Below, piece after piece: positions 41,864 to 48,774 of a DNA stretch of 64,000 nt (the stretch's first letter is position 1; each line of letters begins with the position of its first letter). The translations under genes were made by a program, and so were the position numbers. The DNA comes from Bacillota bacterium (GTDB lineage Bacteria > Bacillota > Clostridia > Acetivibrionales > DSM-1351). The DNA lies in the NCBI GenBank assembly GCA_023392075.1, contig JAEVZU010000022.1:1-64000 (forward strand). Direction: 5' to 3'. The notes beneath the pieces are model-generated. The model searched no databases, was not told where the DNA came from, and worked only from the letters and a program-made list of their open reading frames with translations.

Positions 41864-43194
41864 GATTTTCTGACCTTACTTCCATTTTCAGTTATCTCTA
41901 TAAATAGATGCTGTGCGAACCTTGCCTTCATACGCTCGTCATGGCTTATGGCCACAATCCTCATTTCAGGATATAAATTATGTATTGTCTCAAGTGCAGT
42001 GCAGTATCCGTCTATGCCTTCCTCATCCAAGCCGGCAGGTTCATCTATAAACAACATGCCCAGCTGCAGTCCCATCCTGGAAGCCTTTAATATTGCCAGT
42101 GCGAATATTACTGATAATGAGCACCTGGTCTTCTGCCCTCCAGATCGGCTGAGATATGGAAGCTCTCCGTTATCCATATCAGTGATTATTACGTCGAGAA
42201 CCGGAATTTCTTTATCTTTATTACTCTTCAGGGTTCTCTCGGTTCTGAACTCAAGCCTCATGCGTCCACCTGTCATTTGAGATAATATTTCGTTTGCCGA
42301 TTCCTCCAGATCCGGAACAATATCTCTCACAATCTGATGTGGAATTCCATCCTGGGAAAATGCTTCTGACAAGACTTGCAGTCTCGCTGCCTTTTCTGCC
42401 AGGAGCTTTATTTCCTGCTGCTTCTTGTCAAGTTCTAAAGCCTTGTCCAGTAACATCCTGAGCTTTTCCTCTAAACTACCCAATGACCTGTTATAAGCAG
42501 TAATATTTACCTCCAGTTGCTGAATTTCTGCTGTCATGATTTTGAGAGAATCAACATATTTTATGTTGTTACTGACATCAATTTGGACTATCAACTGTTT
42601 GTCCAGGAGCTCTTTCTTCTCACTTTCCAGGGTAGAAAGTGTTTTGGACAGTTCGTCAACCTGAGGTTCGACTGCCTGCAGGTAGGCCTTTGCTTTCGTA
42701 ATATCCTGATGCATACCTTCGTATTGCTCAAGCTCAGCTGCGTCTGCCTGTAGCCCTGATAAGGCCCTGATCTGTGGAGTTAACTCTGAAATTTCATTCT
42801 GAATTTCCATTATTTGTCCGGTGAGCTGCAGTGCTTTCATTTCGAGCTCAGCAATCTGTTTCATATAAATTTCACCGGATTTTCTCTCACCCTCCAGGGT
42901 GGCCAGCTGGTTCATTATCCTCTGCGCCCTATCGGCTTTTGATTTAATTCCAGTATGTACCGAAGGATTATAGCCAAGCGCGCTTCGTTCTCCCTCCAGC
43001 TGGTTCAGCTCACTGAGTGCTGCTATTCTACTTTGCTGCAGATCAGTCAGCCTGGTCTCAGCCTCCTTGGCTTCCCTTAGGAATCCGCACTGGGCTCTGT
43101 CGATATCAATGCAGTTAGAGTTCTTAAGAATAGCAGTCTGACGTTCATTTGCCAGAATGCTGTTATCAATGCTTTTCAGGCTACTGGTTGCCAA
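41860..43194 (-). CDS. SbcC-like C-terminal half (hook, coiled coil, ATPase tail), frameshift-separated
   Basis: 444 residues in the frame from TTG 43194, which has no ribosome binding site. It begins with a Cys pair, SNCIDIDRAQCGFLREA, where the Rad50-type zinc hook would be, then a coiled coil, then the ATPase signature LSRSGGQKTRCSLSVIFALA and Walker B LGMLFIDEPAGLDEEG with a final SHDERMKARF. It is the natural continuation of the 808-aa ORF and is in the -1 frame relative to it. It probably forms one SbcD-SbcC protein of about 1250 residues if the shift is undone. Confidence 0.8.
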   Translation of the reverse strand: MATSSLKSIDNSILANERQTAILKNSNCIDIDRAQCGFLREAKEAETRLTDLQQSRIAALSELNQLEGERSALGYNPSVHTGIKSKADRAQRIMNQLATLEGERKSGEIYMKQIAELEMKALQLTGQIMEIQNEISELTPQIRALSGLQADAAELEQYEGMHQDITKAKAYLQAVEPQVDELSKTLSTLESEKKELLDKQLIVQIDVSNNIKYVDSLKIMTAEIQQLEVNITAYNRSLGSLEEKLRMLLDKALELDKKQQEIKLLAEKAARLQVLSEAFSQDGIPHQIVRDIVPDLEESANEILSQMTGGRMRLEFRTERTLKSNKDKEIPVLDVIITDMDNGELPYLSRSGGQKTRCSLSVIFALAILKASRMGLQLGMLFIDEPAGLDEEGIDGYCTALETIHNLYPEMRIVAISHDERMKARFAQHLFIEITENGSKVRKS

Positions 43195-45602
43195 TAAATT
43201 TTCTGAGCCAAGTCATTCGCCGAAGTTTTTTTATATTCCTGGCTTTTCAGTTCCGCCTCAATTCCAGAGAGCTCCAAGAGTTCATCCTCAAGCCCTTTAT
43301 TCATTTCTAGTTTTGAGTATATTTCATCGCATTCGGATCTGTATTTTTTAATATTCTGCTCAGTCTGGTAGGCCTCATATTGCAAGTTTGTCAGGGCCTT
43401 CTTCTTATCCTCCATGAGCCTCACGGTTCCGTCCATGCCAGCGATCTGGGCGCGGATACTCAATAACTGGCTGTACTTATCGTTGTATAAAGTTTCGTCC
43501 TTAAGAAATTCCTTTGTATCTAGAATATCCTTAGAAAGGTCATCAAGCTTCCTTGAAGCCTCTGATAAAGCAGTTTCCTTTTTAAGGACATCATTCTGGA
43601 TTTCTATCAGCTTGGCTTTATTTGCATTTAGTAAAGTAACTTTTTCCGTAAGCTCAACCTGATCCCGTTTAAGCAATGTCAGTGCAGCCTGTTCACTCTG
43701 AAGCTTTGCTTCACTTTCTTTTTTCATTGCCTGATAGGCTTCGAGATTGGAAACTTCCTGTTCCATATCAGCGACTTCATCCTTCATCTGTTTCAGGTTC
43801 CGATTGACTTCTGCAAGGAGCTTTTTTGTTTTATCCACCAGCTGCTCATATATTCCAAGGCCTAAAAGGCTGGCCAGAACCGACATCCTGTTTTCGGACT
43901 TTGCTTCCATAAATCGGCCATACTGATCCTGCATGATTAAGACGCAGCTCCGAAAAGTGTTCACATCCATACCCAGAAGCTGAACAATTTTCTCCTGTGT
44001 ATCAACAAGCTTCTGGCAGCTTATATCTTCCCAATTAAGAGGAAAATCAGGATTATATGCAATACCGGCTCCCAGAGCTTCAAGTTTTGAAATGGCCAGT
44101 GTAGCCTTTCCACTTCTCTGCCTAGTTCTTGTGACTCTGTAAGAATCATCTCCTAATAAGAAGGTAAAAGTCATACTTCCGGATTTCTCTCCGGACTTTA
44201 TCCAACCAGTTAATTCACCCTCTCTGGGCTCTTCGTACAAACAGTCCACAATAGCATCCACTACCAGGCTGCTTTTTCCTGATCCGTTTTTTCCATTTAC
44301 CATGCAAAAAAATAGGTCTTCAAAACTAAGTTTCTCTTCCGAGTAGCTTCTGTAATTCCGGACTTCAATTTCCAAGGGGAGAAATATACCAGTCTGGGTA
44401 CCTGCCACTGTTGATGCTTCGACTTCACTTACGATAGGTTCAGCTTCCTCCAGTATTGATGCAAACGATTTATCTTTAAATTTCTCCCGGAGATAATTTC
44501 TGAGGCAATCCCATACTGTCAATTTTTCATGAAGTTTGTTCTTATTAACCTCGGCTGTAATCTTTTCAGGACGGATTTCAGCGACATAATAAGCACCGGC
44601 GGCATATAGGTCACGCTCGAGTTTCTTTTTGTCCAAAGCCTTTTCTGTGGCTTTATCGCATGAGTAAAGTACCCGGATAACTTGGTTCTTTATTGCTTCA
44701 AGATTAGCAAACCCTTCTATTCCTGAACAAATATAGGTGTTCAATGCATCTATATCCCAAGCACAGGTCCGAAATTCTTTTGTCGGTGTTTCAACGAATT
44801 TTGAATTTACCGTATGATTTATATCGTGTATCCAGAACCCCTTAATATGCTCTTCCTCATTAAAATTGGTAGCATCAATACTGCCTGAATAAAATATAGG
44901 CTTTCTTATCGGTTCTCCAACACACTGTCCCCTATGAATATGTCCCAGGCATACCATATCAAATGCTGAATTTTCCAATGTAGCAGCGCTGAGAACTACT
45001 TCATTAGCCTGAAATACATGCTGGCCGTTATCAAGCCGGCAGCCAACTACAGTATGATGAGCCATTAAAACAGAAGGGATCACTGGATTAACCTGAGCTG
45101 ATAATCCTTGGACAATACTTTCCAATTGCTCCGAGAAAATCCGATTCTCTTCCTCTGCAGATAATCCTGGATACTGAGCTCGGAAGAATCCTTTATCAAA
45201 TCCAGGTAGGCCGGCCACCTGAATGGGACCGGACATTGTTTGAATAGTTTCGATTTTCGGATCACAGATAAAGATCGCTTCCGTCAGTTTCTCGAGGGTA
45301 AAAAACTGTTCAGAATTATCATGATTTGGAGTTCCATACAGAACAACCGTCGGAGCTATTTCAGCCAGCTGATTAATGTAATCGGCAGCTGTCCTGAGCT
45401 CAACATTCGACCGGTCACTCCACACCTTTGCCGTGTGGAATATGTCGCCGGCAATCAATATAACATCTGGCTGCTCGTTTTCTGCTGTCTGAACCAGAAC
45501 GTCCAGACATTTTATTGTATTTTTCATACGCTTTAAAGGATCGTCGCATTGTGGGCCAACGTAGGCACCAAGGTGCCAGTCAGCGGTATGTTGAATTTTC
45601 AT
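43176..45602 (-). CDS. SbcD nuclease fused to SbcC N-terminal ATPase half
   Basis: 808 residues. Residues 1-260 are a Mre11/SbcD phosphoesterase: TADWHLGA, LIAGDIFH, YGTPNHDN, MAHHTV, GHIHRGQ. From about 400 an SbcC/Rad50 ATPase begins: LEIEVRNYRSYSEEKLSFED, VNGKNGSGKSSLVVDAIVD (Walker A), then coiled coil. The frame ends NDLAQKIYWQPVA near 43176, where the reading of the next ORF takes over. SbcD and SbcC are normally two proteins; this is a genuine fusion. It processes broken DNA ends and hairpins. Confidence 0.88.
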   Translation of the reverse strand: MKIQHTADWHLGAYVGPQCDDPLKRMKNTIKCLDVLVQTAENEQPDVILIAGDIFHTAKVWSDRSNVELRTAADYINQLAEIAPTVVLYGTPNHDNSEQFFTLEKLTEAIFICDPKIETIQTMSGPIQVAGLPGFDKGFFRAQYPGLSAEEENRIFSEQLESIVQGLSAQVNPVIPSVLMAHHTVVGCRLDNGQHVFQANEVVLSAATLENSAFDMVCLGHIHRGQCVGEPIRKPIFYSGSIDATNFNEEEHIKGFWIHDINHTVNSKFVETPTKEFRTCAWDIDALNTYICSGIEGFANLEAIKNQVIRVLYSCDKATEKALDKKKLERDLYAAGAYYVAEIRPEKITAEVNKNKLHEKLTVWDCLRNYLREKFKDKSFASILEEAEPIVSEVEASTVAGTQTGIFLPLEIEVRNYRSYSEEKLSFEDLFFCMVNGKNGSGKSSLVVDAIVDCLYEEPREGELTGWIKSGEKSGSMTFTFLLGDDSYRVTRTRQRSGKATLAISKLEALGAGIAYNPDFPLNWEDISCQKLVDTQEKIVQLLGMDVNTFRSCVLIMQDQYGRFMEAKSENRMSVLASLLGLGIYEQLVDKTKKLLAEVNRNLKQMKDEVADMEQEVSNLEAYQAMKKESEAKLQSEQAALTLLKRDQVELTEKVTLLNANKAKLIEIQNDVLKKETALSEASRKLDDLSKDILDTKEFLKDETLYNDKYSQLLSIRAQIAGMDGTVRLMEDKKKALTNLQYEAYQTEQNIKKYRSECDEIYSKLEMNKGLEDELLELSGIEAELKSQEYKKTSANDLAQKIYWQPVA

Positions 45603-45853
45603 CGGCGGTTTCTCCTTCTACTTGTCTTTACAATCTTGGTTTTAGCCTTTTTCTTTTTTGATGCCTTCACCTGTTTGGCCCAATTAACTAAAGGAGAATC
45701 CTTTTTTAAATCTACATAAGTGCTTTCTTTATCTCCCAGCTCTTGGTTAGCTTCTTCCCTATGCTCAGATGGAACTGGAACAAAACCCTGTTTCATCAAT
45801 TCTTTTGCCTGCTGTTCTTTAAATCTTCGTAATTCACCTGTATCAACATTCAT
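45599..45853 (-). CDS. Small basic phage protein, 84 aa
   Basis: MNVDTGELRRFKEQQAKELM, then ELGDKESTYVDLKKDSPLVN, then a very basic tail (KKKKAKTKIVKTSRRRNRR). Common upstream of recombination genes in Firmicutes phages. The stop overlaps the SbcD start. Function unknown; the tail suggests nucleic acid binding. Confidence 0.6.
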   Translation of the reverse strand: MNVDTGELRRFKEQQAKELMKQGFVPVPSEHREEANQELGDKESTYVDLKKDSPLVNWAKQVKASKKKKAKTKIVKTSRRRNRR

Positions 45854-46478
45854 TATTATCTACCCCCAAATCCAACAAATGACTTGCTTCCATATCCGCT
45901 GTCTGCAGCGCTACTATGAACGGGTACATATCAACAGCATTACCCATGTCCCGATAGCTTTCTTTGGGCTCATAACCGCCCATATGCCACCTTATCATAG
46001 CTATTTCAAGGTCTGACAACTGAATAAACTTCATAGCTATAATGACACTTTTCTCTCCATGTCCGACCGGGAACTGATCATTGCATACCCAGACTTCCTC
46101 CTGCTGCCAGTCGTTGACTTCCTCCTCAACCTCCTGCCAATGGCCATCGATCTTGCGGTTCTTCTTGACGTTTATTTTGCCTTTAAGTACTGATTTCATT
46201 TCTTTTGCATAGAAATTGACTTTGCAGATATCATGCAGCAGGGCAGTTATAGCTATTGTGTCAAATGAAAGCCCTAAATTATAGTATCTATCCTTCTCCT
46301 GCAGAAGGTGCCATACATGAAGTGAGTGATCAGCCAGGCCACCTTCATACGAACCATGAAATTTTGTTGAAGCCGGGGCTGTGAAAAAATCTGTTTCCTG
46401 CAGGTATGTTATCAGGTTTTCAATGCCAGGGCGGCTGGTAGCTGTCAAAATGGATATAATATCCTGCTTATTGTCCAT
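45843..46478 (-). CDS. HD-domain phosphohydrolase
   Basis: 211 residues. GSYEGGLADHSLHVWHLL (first His), AITALLHDICKVNFY (the HD pair), NDQFPVGHGEKSVIIAMKFI and MIRWHMGGYEP supply the metal-binding His and Asp of the HD superfamily. Probably a nucleotide phosphohydrolase acting in the phage nucleotide pool or signalling. It overlaps both neighbours. Confidence 0.88.
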   Translation of the reverse strand: MDNKQDIISILTATSRPGIENLITYLQETDFFTAPASTKFHGSYEGGLADHSLHVWHLLQEKDRYYNLGLSFDTIAITALLHDICKVNFYAKEMKSVLKGKINVKKNRKIDGHWQEVEEEVNDWQQEEVWVCNDQFPVGHGEKSVIIAMKFIQLSDLEIAMIRWHMGGYEPKESYRDMGNAVDMYPFIVALQTADMEASHLLDLGVDNNEC

Positions 46479-47199
46479 TGCTGTTACCTCCGTCGATTAT
46501 TTCGCCGGTACCGGTATCAACCACAGTTCCCGATGATAGTTGTCTGATGTTCTGTTGCCTGCCAAATAACAGTTGAGTAGGTCCTATTGCTGCTGCTATC
46601 TTGGCCATCTTCACATCATCATCCTTGGTTTCATCCAATTCTAAGTAGATGATTGTAAAGGGCTTCTGTAACTGCTCAAGGGAATAGTGAGATTTAATGT
46701 TAAATGCCTTCCTGATACAGCGGTTCTGCGCACCGGTTTCAGCTTTTTGGGGAGCTTCAGGATCAAAAGGCTCAGATCCATTCTTAAGGGTTTTATAGTT
46801 ATTAACAGTTTTACTCTGGGTAACGGTTGTCCATCCTCCGGAAGGATCCCTGAACTGCATTTCTACTGTTGCTGTTACAGTGCGGTTATCCTTATCCTGG
46901 TAAATTTCAGACCTGACAAATTTGGCAGCTGCTGCATTTTTGATTCTGGCTAAACCTTTTGCTGACAAGGAATACCTTTTCTCTTTATATGCGTTCCCAT
47001 CTGGGTCAAGTGCTTTAGTCTGAAGATAGAACTCAAAATCTTCCCTATCCTGAGAAATAAAAACCATGTTTATAACCGGCTTGTACATTGGTGGGACATC
47101 CTGGACACTTTGGACATCCACAAGCATATTGAATGCCTGTGGATTTTCCTTATAGTCCTTTAAAAATTCCTCCATAGAAGTGTATTTATATATATCCAT
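46468..47199 (-). CDS. Recombination-associated phage protein, possible annealing protein
   Basis: 243 residues. Contains RYSLSAKGLARIKNAAAAKF, ATVEMQFRDPSGGWTTVTQS and KAETGAQNRCIRKAFNIKSH; the last resembles the A-x-T-x-A-x-N-R-x-I-R pattern near the end of Rad52/Sak-like single-strand annealing proteins. Position at the head of the HD, SbcDC, RecU and SSB genes supports a recombination role. Assignment is tentative. Confidence 0.5.
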   Translation of the reverse strand: MDIYKYTSMEEFLKDYKENPQAFNMLVDVQSVQDVPPMYKPVINMVFISQDREDFEFYLQTKALDPDGNAYKEKRYSLSAKGLARIKNAAAAKFVRSEIYQDKDNRTVTATVEMQFRDPSGGWTTVTQSKTVNNYKTLKNGSEPFDPEAPQKAETGAQNRCIRKAFNIKSHYSLEQLQKPFTIIYLELDETKDDDVKMAKIAAAIGPTQLLFGRQQNIRQLSSGTVVDTGTGEIIDGGNSNGQ

Positions 47200-47202
47200 A
47201 CC

Positions 47203-47340
47203 TTATTGACCTCTTTTCCTTCTAAGTGATATACTGAAAATGACTTTTTTGATTAGCGCTCTTGTAGAGTGCTTTCTTTTTTTACTGGGATATACTTCAA
47301 CTCTTGGATATACTCCCTGAATCTCTGACTTGATTTTCAT
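47203..47340 (-). CDS. Small basic protein, 45 aa
   Basis: ATG 47340 with GAAAGGAGCAAC upstream, overlapping the stop of the preceding gene (ATGA). Begins MKIKSEIQGVYPRVEVYPSK and ends SLRRKRGQ. Strongly basic (about one third Lys/Arg); probably nucleic-acid binding. No family recognised. Confidence 0.5.
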   Translation of the reverse strand: MKIKSEIQGVYPRVEVYPSKKRKHSTRALIKKVIFSISLRRKRGQ

Positions 47341-47534
47341 GTTGCTCCTTTCCGGATGACTCCTTTTACAATTGCATCAGCAATTCCAACACAGAGGATC
47401 AGGACCTGCCTAGTACCATTCCAGATCTTTAAATTCCGCCTGGCCAGCAGTGTACTGTCCACAATATTGCAAGTGTCCTGCCATGCGCTATCAGATATTT
47501 GACCTGTTTGTTCCTCAACAGCTGCTCTTAACAT
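47337..47534 (-). CDS. Small phage protein, 65 aa
   Basis: MLRAAVEEQTGQISDSAWQD, then NIVDSTLLARRNLKIWNGTR and a hydrophobic end (VLILCVGIADAIVKGVI). Fits tightly between the AbrB-like gene (1-bp overlap) and the 45-aa gene. Function unknown. Confidence 0.5.
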   Translation of the reverse strand: MLRAAVEEQTGQISDSAWQDTCNIVDSTLLARRNLKIWNGTRQVLILCVGIADAIVKGVIRKGAT

Positions 47535-47779
47535 TACTTTGCCCCCTTAAGTTGCTGCCGGCATTTCGGGCAAATATTCTTACCCTTAAAATCAGTTACA
47601 TCCTTTACCTCACCGCAGAATACGCATTCCGGTGAGTACTTTTTTAGAATGATTGTCTGTCCGTCAACATAAATTTCCAGTCCATCACCTTCATTAATTT
47701 CAAACGTTCTACGCAGCTCCTTTGGGAGAACCACTCTTCCCAACTCATCAACCTTTCTTACAACTCCTGTCGCTTTCAT
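47534..47779 (-). CDS. AbrB-like (SpoVT/AbrB) regulator with C-terminal zinc ribbon
   Basis: 81 residues from ATG 47779 with AGAGAGG 12 nt upstream. MKATGVVRKVDELGRVVLPK, ELRRTFEINEGDGLEIYVDG is the AbrB swapped-hairpin DNA-binding fold; the rest, CVFCGEVKD and KNICPKCRQQ, is a Cys4 zinc ribbon. A phage-carried relative of the Bacillus transition-state regulator AbrB. It may control early phage genes or host sporulation genes. Confidence 0.88.
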   Translation of the reverse strand: MKATGVVRKVDELGRVVLPKELRRTFEINEGDGLEIYVDGQTIILKKYSPECVFCGEVKDVTDFKGKNICPKCRQQLKGAK

Positions 47780-47948
47780 ACCAATTACCATCCTCTCTTT
47801 TAATAAAAATTCTTGATGTTTTTGTCTTTTTATGTACAAAGTGAAGCTCATTCGGCATGTTCTTCACTTGTAAATACTGATCTGCCTTAATGCCTTGATT
47901 TTGAAGGAATTCCTTCATCCTGACGGTTAACTTTCGGCCATGTTTCAT
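47748..47948 (-). CDS. Small phage protein, DUF6906-like, 66 aa
   Basis: MKHGRKLTVRMKEFLQNQGI followed by ADQYLQVKNMPNELHFVHKK is the typical pattern of small DUF6906-type phage proteins (MKHGKKL-x-KEFL). The 3' end overlaps the AbrB-like gene start. Function unknown. Confidence 0.75.
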   Translation of the reverse strand: MKHGRKLTVRMKEFLQNQGIKADQYLQVKNMPNELHFVHKKTKTSRIFIKREDGNWYESDRSCKKG

Positions 47949-47966
47949 ACAGACATACCTCCTGCA

Positions 47967-48518
47967 TTAAGCCATTTTTAGCTCTCTTTTTATTTTTATA
48001 AGTTCTGTTTTTATGATTTTTGAAACTGTGTTTTGAGATTTGCCGATCATTCTTGATATTTCCGACTGGGTTAATCCTTGTAAAAAATACAAATCAAGGT
48101 ACGGATATTTTTCTTTTACTATACTATTTGCTGCTTTTTCAGCTATATTTTTCAATGCAAGAAACTCTGTATCAAAGTCGTCTTCTATCATTTCTCCAAC
48201 AGTACTATTAAAGTCATTTGGCGCTAAATCCAATGAAAATTCGAATAGAGCAGCTTGCTTTTTATATTTTCTTGAATAATATTTGATAATATATCCATGA
48301 ATTAATATTCCAGCATACGTCGTAAACTTACTTCTTTCAGGATTATATGTTATTGCTGCTCTCCAAAGCGCTATTCTGGCTTCACCTGCTAATTCCTCGT
48401 GTAGAAATGATCCATGTTTTATACTTGGGAAGTACTTCTTCACAAAAAATTCAGCAAGTTTTAAATTATCCTGATATAACTTCTCCGGAGCTATTGCTTT
48501 CAAAGTTGTAGTTTCCAT
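47967..48518 (-). CDS. RNA polymerase sigma-70-type factor
   Basis: 183 residues from ATG 48518 with GGTGGGGTG upstream (GTG in frame is three codons earlier). EELAGEARIALWRAAITYNP and FTTYAGILIHGYIIKYYSRK are region 2; QGLTQSEISRMIGKSQNTVS is region 4. A complete small sigma factor, unlike the region-4-only protein at 32304. Near the head of the early operon, it may recruit host polymerase to phage genes. Confidence 0.88.
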   Translation of the reverse strand: METTTLKAIAPEKLYQDNLKLAEFFVKKYFPSIKHGSFLHEELAGEARIALWRAAITYNPERSKFTTYAGILIHGYIIKYYSRKYKKQAALFEFSLDLAPNDFNSTVGEMIEDDFDTEFLALKNIAEKAANSIVKEKYPYLDLYFLQGLTQSEISRMIGKSQNTVSKIIKTELIKIKRELKMA

Positions 48519-48523
48519 TGTAT

Positions 48524-48772
48524 TCACCCCACCCTATGTAGCTCTTTGGCCAGACTGCGAAAATATTCGGGATCACTTTCATATGCTTTTGGAACCGGAA
48601 TATCATAAACTCCTCTATGACACTCATATTCCTGATCCTCAAATTCATATTTGGAACTAAAAGGAGAATGCATCTTTTCACAGTGATCACAGTACCACCA
48701 ACCAAACCAGATCTTTACTCGGTACCACCACCGGCTTATTCTCCAGGACCATCTTCTAAACCACTTTTTCAT
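48524..48772 (-). CDS. Trp-rich zinc-binding-like protein, 82 aa
   Basis: MKKWFRRWSWRISRWWYRVK and IWFGWWYCDHCEKMHSPF: eleven Trp in the first 40 residues, then C-x2-C and a later Cys-His pair. Translationally linked to the sigma gene (stop inside the sigma ribosome binding site). The unusual Trp/Arg N-terminus could bind membrane or nucleic acid. Unknown. Confidence 0.55.
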   Translation of the reverse strand: MKKWFRRWSWRISRWWYRVKIWFGWWYCDHCEKMHSPFSSKYEFEDQEYECHRGVYDIPVPKAYESDPEYFRSLAKELHRVG

Positions 48773-48774
48773 AA

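Noticed and set aside
41708..42280. 190-codon open frame on the plus strand
   Set aside because: Lies opposite the SbcC ATPase tail and the 56-aa zinc-ribbon-like gene, both supported by motifs. No ribosome binding site.
43195..43212. Programmed frameshift joining the two SbcDC frames
   Set aside because: AAAATTTA looks slippery, but the zero-frame codons are AAA ATT TAT, so the heptamer phase is wrong; a plain indel is the simpler reading.
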